This document shows positions 1-11,200 of a DNA stretch of 64,000 nucleotides, piece by piece. Source of the stretch: Eretmocerus hayati (Eukaryota > Arthropoda > Insecta > Hymenoptera > Aphelinidae); contig CM056741.1 in assembly GCA_029851415.1 (NCBI GenBank), positions 88,881,282 to 88,945,281 of the forward strand, written 5' to 3'. Positions within the stretch are counted from its first letter, which is position 1. The number at the start of each line of letters is the position of its first letter. A program made the translations under genes and the position numbers. Below the pieces are notes generated by a model that saw nothing but the letters and a program-made list of their open reading frames with translations, ran no database searches and was not told the DNA's origin.

Positions 1-1340
1 GAACTCACCTCAAATTTGGATTCAGCGACCCCAAAAATCTGTAGGTATCATACTTTAACTGTCACATCCCAATTCTCAGAGTATTACCGGAAAATCATTG
101 TTTTTGAGATTATGTTAGAATCCTGACGCACTGGAACAAAACTGACCCTGGATTCGGGCTCAGCGACCCCAGAAACCTATAGTAAACATAGTGAGACCAT
201 CAGATCCAAAAAATTTTTTTTGTTTGTCTGTGTCATCCTTCTCAGTGTACAGTAAAAGGAAGATTACAAAGCATGGTGGATAATACTGCGTTCGAAGATG
301 GACGCTATCGAAGGATAGTCATGGATACGCTATTAAAATATGGACAAGTGGGTCCAATCGACGCTTTCGACATGCTAGACCTGAATCTTATTTCCTTACA
401 ATGAGCTCGGCATAGATTGGATGTGCAAAATCATCGAGAAATGGAAAATGAGCTCCGTAGTTTGAAAAGGGAGCATACTGCATCAATATTCATGACAGGA
501 GATTTCGGAGTGTCTCGCATGAGGAATCTCCCGAGAACCTCAGTTTTTGCTCAATCTCAGGGCGTCCGAGGTTTCCTCAGCAGAAGACGTGGAATTGACT
601 ATGGACATCCAGAAGCGGAGAATTCTACCTACACTGTGACTTTTGAATGAACAACTCAATCAGCTGCTTGGGAGTGCGTCTGGGAACGGGTCTGGTTATG
701 AAAATTTGACCAATTTTTCAATCTATTGGTTTAATTTTTCATTCAACCAGCTAATTCAACTTCGAACCCAACCAGTTGGTGAGCGTTCTTCGAAAAGAAT
801 GCTCACAAGGTGAGATATACGATTTGGGGACTTTTCCGCGCCCCATTTCTAGAACAGTACGTAGACCAGGTAAGATGCACATCAAAAGATACAATGGAGT
901 GATGAGAAAGCTCCTGGTTGTCGGAGAAGGAACATTTTGGGCCAATACAGATGATTGACAGATTTGGATCCATTTCAAGGTAAATCAATCCGATGATGAT
1001 CTTGGCTCCTGTGGAACACCTATTCATGAGCTTCTAAATGTTCTGTTGGACTCTGCAAATTTGTGATTCATTGACCAATCGATAGAGGGAGCCATTGAGA
1101 TTGAGATGTGTTCGACGTCGAAATTTTGAAGCATGATAGAAGGAGGACATACACTACCGGTCAAAAGTCTTAGTGAACCTAGAAATCGGACTGATGATCT
1201 TCAGAGCTGGAAACCTCAGGACCTATTGGTCGTAGGCAGCTCTGCGTGGTCGCATTTTGTAGCTCATGTCGGGCACTTCCAAATTTTCTTTTCTGTATCT
1301 CCTGTTCCACGTATGATACCAGAGACACACGAGTCAGAAA
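1..1340. other. Unassigned DNA with a short degenerate direct repeat
   Basis: I recognise no gene here. A motif of the form 'cagcgacccc-a-aaa-ct-tag' occurs near 19-45 and again near 158-182, about 140 bp apart, each followed by loosely similar AT-rich sequence, so this looks like the end of a decayed tandem repeat. The short open frames (the longest about 80 codons) have no recognisable motifs and overlap on both strands, as expected by chance. Confidence 0.3.
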
Positions 1341-1344
1341 AATT

Positions 1345-1520
1345 ACTTTTTGCAACTGTGTGCGCGAAGTTGTAAAAGAATGAGACTTCTATTCATTATT
1401 TACAGTGCGAGAAGTAATGCGTGAATGACTTCTCGCACAGTTTTACATTTACGCACTGGTGGAGTGTGCGTGAATGTAACTTCTCGCTCTAATGCATTTT
1501 CATTCACGCACAGTTCCAAA
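1345..1520. repeat. Fragment related to the adjacent hairpin element
   Basis: The segment repeats the words 'gtgcgagaag', 'cttctcgcac' and 'tgcgtgaatg' in both orientations, the same vocabulary as the hairpin at 1617-1903, with a weak dyad centred near 1455. It is probably a degenerate or partial copy of the same foldback family. Boundaries are approximate. Confidence 0.4.
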
Positions 1521-1616
1521 ATATGATGTCACGTCATCCCTCTGAATTTGGCCTTTCTTGAAAACTTCGTTGTCAAGATGATCTTGCTCGGACAGTGGTG
1601 CATTTAATTACAACTT

Positions 1617-1903
1617 CGCGCACAGTTGCAAAAAATAGTATACGCAACACGTGCGAGAAGTTTCCGCACACGTTGCCAACTCGCGCGAGAAGTAACATTC
1701 ACGCACACTTCGAAACTTCTCGCACACCCAGAAGTACATATTTACGCACGCTCGCGAAGCGAGCGTGCGTAAATGTGTTCTTCTGGCTGTGCGAGAAGTT
1801 CCAAAGTGTGCGTGAATATTGACTTCTCGCACTCGTTTGGCAACTTGTGCGGAAATTGACCTTCTCGCACTTGTTGCGTAATATACTATTTCCCGCAATT
1901 TTC
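1617..1903. mobile_element. Foldback / MITE-like hairpin element
   Basis: The two halves are imperfect reverse complements over about 135 bp each, centred at 1756-1758. The inner stem is exact: 1741-1755 pairs with 1759-1773 across a 3-nt loop. Further out, the arms pair through repeated 'cttctcgcac/gtgcgagaag' blocks and reach 'aaatagtata' near 1633 on the left and its complement near 1884-1891 on the right. No coding capacity is expected, although the dyad makes short open frames on both strands. I cannot define a clear target duplication, so the superfamily is unknown and the outer ends are uncertain by about 15 bp. Confidence 0.65.
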
Positions 1904-2398
1904 CAGCCAAGGTACGAACGCCTGCTAATTCTGGAGAGATGATTGGATCGTTATAAGTCCAATGACATTTCCAAGTCCATGAAAAGACCTTCGATATCAC
2001 TTCTTGAACGTCTCTCAGAGTGGTTTCAGTTTCGAGATCTGACTGATTCAGTGAGGGGGTGTTTCCTCAAAAAATCACACAGATATCTAAAAATGATGAC
2101 AAACAGCCGAGTCTGAGGTCGGTAGCCGTCATTTTCGATGGCTATCTTGATGTTGAATTGAACTCGTGCAGAAATGAGGGTCAGATGCCCCAAAGTGGGC
2201 TGTTTTTCATCAGTTTTAGATTATCAAGGGAATTTTTGAGAAAAAGAAACCCTCAATGAGACAGTCAGTTCTCGAAACTGGAACCACTATGAGAGACGTT
2301 CGAAAACAGATCTTGAAGGTCTTTTCGAAGACTTGGAAATATCATCCAACAATCTCTCCAGAATTTTCAGGCATTTTCAGGCAATATATTGACTATAA
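1904..2398. other. Unassigned DNA before the satellite array
   Basis: I recognise no gene, RNA or element here. The sequence is AT-rich and single-copy in this window. The first satellite monomer becomes recognisable at about 2399, with 'atttgatgaaatacattta'. Confidence 0.4.
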
Positions 2399-2615
2399 CA
2401 ATTTGATGAAATACATTTAATGAATGAGTTTATCGTTGTTTCAAGCCACTTATGATCGTCGCGCGCAGGCGGCAATCACAGTTTGACAAATGTCAAACTG
2501 CGACCTTCGAGGCTCCACTTTCATAGTGGCTGCATCACGAAGGGATTCTTTATTTTTTTTTTGGATATTTCAAATTTTTTATTGAAAGATCGACCGAGAG
2601 ATGAAAGAATTCTTC

Positions 2616-2687
2616 CTCGGACGGGACATGAACCTCGCAATCTCCGGTACTCCGGACCGGCGCCTTAACCAATTAGACCACCGAGGC
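2616..2687 (-). other. tRNA-like sequence inside a satellite monomer (representative)
   Basis: Read on the minus strand, this 72-nt segment has a tRNA layout. The acceptor halves CCTCGG and CCGAGG can pair over 6 bp. An A-box-like TGGTCTAATTGG lies at the D-arm position, an anticodon-type stem CCGGT/ACCGG follows, then a T-arm. In this copy the T-loop reads TTCATGT, so the B box is degraded. The anticodon loop has C where position 33 should be U. It is a tRNA-related pseudo-sequence, closest in feel to an arginine-type tRNA, rather than a working tRNA gene. Most monomers in the array have one. Confidence 0.6.
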
Positions 2688-3908
2688 GATTGCGTATTCA
2701 CTCGCTCGGGGAAGCCTTCTCTCATCTCTTGTGCCAATCTTGCGATGCGGTCACTCAAGAAACCATGACCATTCAAATATGTAAATAATACCGATGAGGT
2801 AGATCTCATCGATATTTCGACTCTATCACTCGATTTGATGGAATACATTTAATGAATGGGTTTATCGTTCTTTCAAGCCACTCATAATCGTCGCGCTCAG
2901 GCGGCGATCAAAGTTTGACAAATGTCAGACTGCGACCTTCGAGGCTCCACTTTCATAGTGGCTGCATCACGAAGGGATTTTTTAATTTTTTTTAGGATTT
3001 TTTTAATTTTTCATTGAAAGATCGACCGAGAGATGGAAAAATATTTCTTGTGGCGAGACTTGAACCTCGCAAACTCCGGTACTTCGGACCGGCGCCTTAA
3101 CCAATTAGACCACCGAGGCGATTGCGTATTCAATCGCTCGGGGAAGCCTTCTCTCATCTCTTGTGCCAATCTTTCGATGCGGTCAATCAAAGAACCATGA
3201 CAATTCAAATATGCAAATAATACCGATGAGGTAGATCTCATCGATATTTTGACTCTATCGCTCGATTTGATGAGATGCATCTAATGAATGAGTTTATCGT
3301 TTTTTCAAGCCACTTATAATCGTCGCGCTCAGGCGGCGATCACAGTTTGACAAATGTCAAACTGCGACCTTCGAGGCTCCACTTTCATAGTGGCTGCATC
3401 ACGAAGGGATTTCTTATTTTTTTTTGGATTTTTTAAATTTTCCATTGAAAGATCGACCGAGAGATGAAAGAATTCTTCCTCGGGCGGGACATGAACCTCG
3501 CAATCACCGGTACTATGGACCGGCGCCATAACCAATTAGACCACCCAGGCGATTGCGGTTTCAATCGCTCGGGGAAACCTTCTCTCATCTCTTGTGCCAA
3601 TCTTTCGATGCGGTCAATCAAAGAACCATGCTCAATCAAATATGCAAATAATACCGATGAGGTAGATCTCATCGATATTTTGACTCTATCGCTCGATTTG
3701 ATGAAATGCATCTAATGAATGAGTTTATCGTTTTTTCAAGCCACTTATAATCGTCGCGCTCAGGCGGCGATCACAGTTTGACAAATGTCAGACTGCGACC
3801 TTCGAGGCTCCACTTTCATAGTGGCTGCATCACGAAGGGATTTCTTATTTTTTTTTGGATTTTTTAAATTTTTCATCGGAAGATCGACCGAGAGTTGAGA
3901 AAATTTTT

Positions 3909-3980
3909 CTCGGGCGGGACTCGAACCTCGCAACCACCGGGACTACGGACCGGCACCTTAACCAATTGGACCACCGAGGC
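3909..3980 (-). promoter_or_regulatory. tRNA-like copy with intact pol III B box (representative)
   Basis: On the minus strand this copy keeps the B box GGTTCGAGTCC, which fits the pol III consensus GGTTCGANTCC, and an A-box-like TGGTCCAATTGG about 45 nt upstream. The T-stem pairs fully if one A is bulged (GCG-A-GG with CCCGC). The anticodon-stem closing pair is lost compared with the 2616 copy. A TTTT tract follows within about 15 nt in the transcribed direction and could end a pol III transcript early. Whether any copy is transcribed cannot be told from sequence. Confidence 0.5.
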
Positions 3981-4379
3981 GATTGCGTATTCACTCGCTC
4001 GGGGAAGCTTCCCCTCATCTCTTGTGCCAATCTTTCGAATCGGTCGATCAAGGAACCATGACCATTCAGATATGTAAATAATACCGATGAGGTAGATCTC
4101 ATCGATATTTTGACTCTATCACTCAATTTGATGGAATGCATTTAATCAATGAGTTTATCATTCTTTCAAGCCACTTATAATTGTCGCGCTCAGGCGGTGA
4201 TCACAGTTTGACAAATGTCAGACTGCGACCTTCGAGGCTCCACTTTCATAGTGGCTGCAACACGAAGGGATTTTTCATTTTTTTTGGATTTTTTGAATTC
4301 TTCATCAAAAGATCGACCGAGAGATGAGAAAATTTTTCTCGGGCGGGACTCGAACCTCGCAACCACCGTGACTACGGAC

Positions 4380-4384
4380 CGGCG
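4380..4384. other. Target-site duplication CGGCG, left copy
   Basis: CGGCG abuts CACTATA. Together with 13214-13218 it reproduces the single CGGCG found at this point of uninterrupted monomers. Confidence 0.85.
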
Positions 4385-7300
4385 CACTATAGTTGTGGGG
4401 ACTCAAGAGTGCCGGTAAATCCGCTTCACTCGAATTCTTGAGCTATCGAGATGGAACAAAATGGATTTTCTTCGTAATTCCCTAAGCTACAAGATGTGCC
4501 TACCTGTTTTTTACTTAAATGCGAAACTGCCACCTGGAAAACACTTGATAGACATTCTTTGCGCGCATACCTAGAGTTTGAGCCCAACCCCGGGTCCGGG
4601 AACAAGTGCTGGGATCTCTGAGGATGAATTTTCGTCATTATGGAGTGCCAAAATGTAGGAATTTCACCAAAATCACGGTTTTGAGGTAGTTTGCGGTTCT
4701 GCTGCCATGTTGAGAATACTTGTGGTGTATTACGTCATCGAGTAACAATATTTTGAGCTCAATCCCACGTCTAGGGATTGGTGCTGACAGTTTTGAAATC
4801 TATTATTAGCTCGAACTGTCCCTTGGGCACTGCCAACATCGCTATAAAACAGTTTCTAGGTAGGATTTTGATATGCTGCCAAGTCGGAAACGGTTTAGTC
4901 ATATTCTGGATATGGTTAACAGAAGTTCAAACCCAACCCCGATGCAAGGAATTGGTGCCAGAAATTTCTAGATCGATTTTATGAAGAAATTGACCCTATT
5001 TCGGTACGAATCTGATTGGAGATGATTCATTTTTGACGAGATTTTGACTTGCTGCCGAATTTGCGAAGATTCTATCACATTTTGATTTGGATGAACGAAT
5101 TTTCTAACTCAATCCCGAGTCTTGGAATACGTGCTGGGATCCTGGACACCAACTTTTGTTCATAATCGAATGCCAAACTGTGAGAATTTCACCAAAATCA
5201 CGGTTTCGAGGTAGTTTGCGGTTCTGCTGCCACGTTGAGAATACTTGTGGTGTATTACGTCATTGATTAACAAGATTTTAAGCTCAATCCCACGTCTAGG
5301 AATTGGTGCTGACAGCTTTGAGATCTACTATTAGCTCGAACTGTCCTTTGAGCACTGCCAACATCGCTATATGGCAGTTTCTAGGTAGGATTTTGATATG
5401 CTGCCAAGTCGGAAACGGTTTAGTCATATTCTGGATATGGTTGACAGGAGTTCAAGCCCAACCCCGAAGCAGGGAATTGGTGCCAGAAATTTCTAGATCG
5501 ATTTTATGAAAAAATTGACCCTATTTCGGTACGAATCTGATTGAAGATGATTTTTTGACGAGATTTTGACTTGCTGCCGAATTGGCGAAGATTCTATCAC
5601 ATTTCAATTTGGATGAACGGATTTTCTAACTCAATCCCGAGTCTTGGAATACGTGCTGGGATCCTGGACACCAACTTTTGTTCATAATCGAATGCCAAAC
5701 TGTGAGAATTTCACCAAAATCACGGTTTCGAGGTAGTTTGCGGTTCTGCTGCCATGTTGAGAATACTTGTGGTGTATTACGTCATTGACTAACGAGATTT
5801 CAAGCTCAATCCCACGTCTCGGGATTGGTGCTGACAGCTTTGAGATCTATGATTAGCTCGAACTGTCCCTTTGGCACTGCCAACATCGCTATATGACAGT
5901 TTCTAGGTAGGATTTGATATGCTGCCAATTCGGAAACAGTTTCGTCATATTCTGGAAATTGTTAGCAGAAGTTTGAGCCCAACCCCGATGCAAGGAATTG
6001 GTGCCAGAAATTTCTAGATAGAGTTTATGCGAGAATTGACAAGGGTTCGGTCGAATTTCGATTGAAAATGACTGATTCTAGGTAAGAATATTCCATATGC
6101 TGCCAACTTGCAAACTATTCTATGACCTTCTGAAATGAGTCAGCTCCATTCCAAGCTGAATCTCGATTCTGGGGATAGGTGCCAAGAAATCTAAGATTCA
6201 TTCTTAGCGGAAATTTACACGAGTTCGGTCGAAATTCGATTGGAAATGCCCGATTCCAGATGAGGATTCGATATGCTGCCAACTTAAAAACTATTACATG
6301 ACATCCTGGGATGAGTAAACTACATTTTGAGCTAAATTCCGATCCTGGATATCGGTGCCAGGGGCTCGCGCATGCACTCCATGCAAAATTTGACGCGTCT
6401 TTGATTGAAAAATTATTGAAGATGCTGGATTCTAAATGAGATTCCGATATGCTGCCAACTGAGGAACTATTTCATAACATTCTTGGATGAGTGAGCAACA
6501 TTTTGAAGTGAATCCCGATTTCGAAATCGGGTGCCAAGAAATCTGAGACGCGATTCATGCAAAATTTGTCGCGACTTCGATTAAAAAATTATTGGAAATG
6601 CTGGATTCTAGATGATATTCCGATATGCTGCCAACTTAGAAACTACTTCATAACATTCTGGGATGAGTGAGCTATATTTTGAACTGTATCTCCATCCTGA
6701 AGTCTGGTGCCAAAAAATCTGAGACGCGAATTATGCAAAATTTGACACGATCTCGATTCAAACATGATCAAGAATGGTGGATTCTAGACGAGATTCCGAT
6801 ATGCTGCCAACTCAAAAAACTATTCCAGAACTTTCTGGGATGAGTGAGCTACATTTGAAACTGAATCTCTATCACGGGATCTGGTGCCGAAAAATTTAAG
6901 ACGCGATTCATGCTAAAATTTTACACGATTTCGATTCAAATATGATTGAAAATGGTGGATTCCCGATAAGATTTCAACATGCTGCCAACTTAGAAACTAT
7001 TTCATAACATTCTGGGATAAGTGAGCAACATTTTGAATTCAATCCCGATCCCGGAATCGGGTGCCAAGAAATCTGAGACGCGATTTGTGCAAAATTTGAC
7101 ACGATTTCGATTCAAATATGATTGTAAATGGTGGATTCTAGATGAGATTCCGATATGCTGCCAACTTAAAAACTATTCCATAACATTTTGGGATGAGTGA
7201 GCTACATTTTGAACTGAATCCCGATTCCGGAATCGGGTGTCAAGGAATCTGAGACGCGATTCATGCAAAATTTGACGCGACTTCGGTTAAAATTGATTGA

Positions 7301-8200
7301 AAATGCCGGATTCTAGATGAGATTCCGATATGCTGCCAACTTAGAAACTATTTCATTTCATGCTGTGATGAGTGAGCGATATTTTGAACCGGGTCTCCAT
7401 CCCGGAATCTGGTGCCAAGAAATTTAAGACGCGATTCATGCAAAATTTGACACGACTTCGATTGAAAAATTATTGAAAATGCTAGATTTTGGATGAAATT
7501 CCGATATACTGTCAACTTAGGAACTATTCCATTTAATATTGTTATGAGTGAGCAATATTTTGGACTGAATGTCGATTATGGGGATAGGGCTGAAAATTAT
7601 CACATGTATATCATGAGAAAATTTACATAAGCTCAGTCCAAATCCGGTCGGAAACGCTTGATCCAAGATCGATATGCTGCCCAAACTATCATATGACATT
7701 CTGTGTGGGGTGAGCTACATTTTCAGCTGAAATCCCATGTGGAAATTGGTGCCAGATAATCCCGGATTCATCCTTCTTGATGAATGACATGATATCAGTT
7801 AAGACATGATCGAGATTGTTCCTCTCTGGATGGAAGTCAGGTATGCGGACAATTCGGAAACCATCTCATGACAACCTGGGACAAGTTAGCCCAATTCGGA
7901 GCCTAATCTTGATCCTCGGAATCCGTGCAAAAAAATTCAAAACCAATTTTTAGCGAAAAATCACATGAGATCCGTTCAAATCTGATCGAAAATGTTACTG
8001 TTAGATTTGTGTCCTATTTGCTGCAAACTGAAGAATAGTCCGTTCAGTCTCTCTGATGAATAAAAGAGATCAAAATTATGAGGGAACATGCATATTCCAC
8101 AACTCGGGTTCCTCCTTATTCCCAGTTTCACTTTAAAATATCCCAGTCCGTGAATAGTTATATATAAAAGAGATGAGATGCGCCAAGAATGAAGTACTAT
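4385..8200. repeat. Left arm of the giant foldback element
   Basis: About 255 bp of terminal sequence is followed by three ~525-bp higher-order units (landmark 'accaaaatcacggttt' near 4665, 5190 and 5714). Each 525-bp unit is three ~175-bp monomers sharing 'ctgctgcca'. Then come about ten simple ~175-bp monomers (landmark 'gatatgctgccaac', from about 5930 to 7680) and an inner, less repetitive stretch to 8200. Compared with the right arm, a segment of roughly 95 bp near 4523 is missing, and there are about six fewer monomers. Confidence 0.8.
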
Positions 8201-8247
8201 TAGGAATCGAAGGATAGAAAATCGGGCGATAGTCATCGATTTGTAAC
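8201..8247. other. Central spacer of the giant palindrome
   Basis: These 47 bp separate the two arms. The innermost paired bases are 'aagaatgaagtactat', ending at 8200, and 'atagtactttattctt', starting at 8248, with one mismatch. The spacer has no coding capacity and I see no motif in it. Confidence 0.75.
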
Positions 8248-11200
8248 ATAGTACTTTATTCTTGGCGCATCTCATCTCTTTCGTACATAACTGTTCACGG
8301 ACTGGGATTTATTAAAGTGAAACTGGGAATAAGGAGGAACCCGAGTTGTGAAATATGCATGTTCCCTCATAATTCTGATCTTGTTCATTCATCAGAGAGA
8401 CTGAACGGACTATTTTTCAGTTTGCAGCGAATAGAACACAAATCTAACGGTAACATTTTCGATCAGATTTCAACGGATCTCATGTGATTTTTCGCTAAAA
8501 ATTGGTTTTAAATTTTTTTGCACGGATTCCGAGGATCAAGATTAGGCTCCGAATTGGGCTAACTTGTCCCAGTTTGTCATGGGATGGTTTCCAAGTTGTC
8601 CGCATACCTGATTTCCATCCAGAGAGGAACAATCTCGATCATGTCTTAACTGATATCATGTCATTCATCAAGAAGGATGAATCCGGGATTATTTGGCACC
8701 AATTTCCGAATGGGATTTCAGCTAAAAATGTAGCTCACCCCACACAGAATGTCATTTGATAGTTTGGGCAGCATATCGATCTTGGATCAAGCGTTCCCAA
8801 CCGGATTTGGACTGAGCTTATCCAAATTTTCTCATAATATACATGTGATGATTTTCAGCCCTATCCCCATAATCGACATTCAGTTCAAAATATTGCTCAC
8901 TCATAACAATATGAAATGGAATAGTTCCTAAGTTGACAGTATATCGGAATCTCATCCAAAATCTGGCATTTTCAATAATTCTTAAATCGAAGTCGTGTCA
9001 AATTTTGCATGAATCGCGTCTTAAATTACTTGGCACCAGATTCCGGCATGGAGACCCGGTTCAAAATATCGCTCACTCATCACAGCATGGAATGAGATAG
9101 TTTCTAAGTTTGCAGCATATCGTAATCTCATCTAGAATCCACCATTTACAATCATATATAAATCGAAATCGTGTCAAATTTTGCACGAATCGCGTCTCAG
9201 ATTTCTTGGCACCCGATTCCGGAATCGGGATTCACTCCAAAATGTTGCTCACTCATCCCAGAATGTTATGGAACAGTTTCTAAGTCAGCAGCATATCTGA
9301 AAACTCATCTAGAATCCACCATTTTCAATGATAATTGGATCGAAATCGTGTGAAATTTTGGCATGAACCGCGTCTTGAATTCCTTAGCACTAGATTCCGT
9401 GATAGAGATTTAGTTCAGAATGTAACTCACTCATCCAAGAATGTTATGGAATAGTTTCTAAGTTGGCAGCATATCGGTATCTCATCTAGAATCCGTCATT
9501 TTCAATAATTTTTGAATCGAAGTCGCGTCAAATTTTGCATGAATCGCGTCTCAGATTTCTTGGCATCCGATTCCGGAATCGGGATTCAGTCCAAAATATA
9601 GCTCACTCATCCCAGAATGTTATGGAATAGTTTCTAAGTAGGCAGCATATCAAAATCTCATCTAGAATCCACCATTTTCAATCATATTTAAATCGAAATC
9701 GTGTCAAATTTTGGCATGAATCGCGTCTCAAATTTCTTGGCACGAGATTCCGTGATAGAGATTCAGTTCAAAATAATGCTCACTCATCCCAGAATGTTAT
9801 GAAATAGTTCCTAAGTTGGCAGCATATGCAAATCTCATCTAGAATCCAGCATTTCCAACAATTTCTTAATCGAAGTCGCGTCAAATTTTGCATGAATCGC
9901 GTCTCAGATTTCTTGGCACCCGATTCCGGAATCGAAATTCAGTTCAAAATGTAGCTCACTCATCCCAGAATGTTATGGAATAGTTTCTAAGTTCGCAGTA
10001 TATCAAAATCTCATCTGGAATCCACCATTTTCAATCATAATTAAATCGGAATCGTGTCAAATTTTGGCATAAACCGCGTCTCAAATTTCTTGGCACCAGA
10101 TTCCGTGATAGAGATTCAGTTCAAAATGTAGCTCCCTCATCCAAGATGTTATGGAATAGTTTCTAATTTGGCAGCATATCGGATACTCGTCTAGCATCCA
10201 GCATTTTCGAAAATTTTTTAATCGAAGTCGCGTCAAACTTTGGAAGCATCGCGGCTCAGATTTCTTGGCACCCGATTCCGGAATCGAAATTCAGTTGAAA
10301 ATGTAGCTCAGTCATCTCAGAATGTTATGGAATAGTTTCTAAGTTGGCAGCATATCAAAATCTCATCTAGAATCCACAATTTACAATCACATTTAAATCG
10401 AAATCGTGTCAAATTTTGCACGGATCGCGTCTCAGATTTCTTGGCACCCGATTCCGGAATCGGGATTCACTTCAAAATGTTGCTCACTCATCCCAGAATG
10501 TTATGAAATAGTTCCTAAGTTGGCAGCATATTGGAATCTCATCGAGAATCCACCATTTTCAATCATATTTGATACGAAATCGTGTCAAATTTTGGCATGA
10601 ATCGCGTCTTAAATTACTTGGCACCAGATCCCGTGATAGAGATTCAGTTTAAAATGTAGCTCACTCATCCCAGAATGTTCTGGGATAGTTTTTCAGTTGG
10701 CAGCATATCGGAATCTCATCTAGAATCCACCATTCTTGAACATGTTTGAATCGAAATCGTGTCAAATTTTGCATGAATCGCGTCTCAGATTTCTTGGCAC
10801 CAGACTCCGGGATGGAGACACAGTTCAAAATATAGCTCACTCATCCCAGAATGTTATGAAGTAGTTTCTGAGTTGGCAGCATATTGGATCATCATCTAGA
10901 ATCCAGCATTTCCAATGATTTTTTAATCGAAGTCGCGTCAAATTTTGCATGAATCGCGTCTCAGATTTCTTGGCACTCGATTCCGGAATCGGGATTCACT
11001 TCAAAATGTTGCTCGATCATCCCAGAATGTTATGAAATAGTTCCTTAGTTGGCAGCATATCGTAATCTCATTTAGAATCCATCATCTCCAATAATTTTTC
11101 AATCAAAGTCGCGTCAAATTTTGCATGGAGTGCATGCGCGATCCCCTGTCAACGATATCCAGGATCGGAATTTAGCTCAGAATGTAGTTTACTTATCCCA

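Larger units (their letters stand above)
2399..4379. repeat. ~430-bp tRNA-derived satellite, block A
   Basis: About four and a half head-to-tail monomers, spaced about 430 bp by the landmark 'cagtttgacaaatgtca' (near 2477, 2908, 3342, 3775, 4206). Monomer order on the plus strand is: 'aatgagtttatcg', 'caagccact', the 'ggcgatcacagtttgac' box, 'gaggctccactttcatagtgg', a T-run, 'gatcgaccgagagatga', the reverse complement of a tRNA-like sequence, 'cgattgcgtattcactcgc', then 'gatgaggtagatctcatcgat'. The block stops abruptly inside the tRNA-like part, where the foldback element inserted at 4385. The unit at 3845-4380 is near-identical to units near 14297 and 22189. Confidence 0.9.

Noticed and set aside
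1149..1169. 'acactaccggtcaaaagt', similar to Tc1/mariner inverted-repeat ends
   Set aside because: No matching inverted partner or TA duplication was found nearby, and no transposase. Too short to call.
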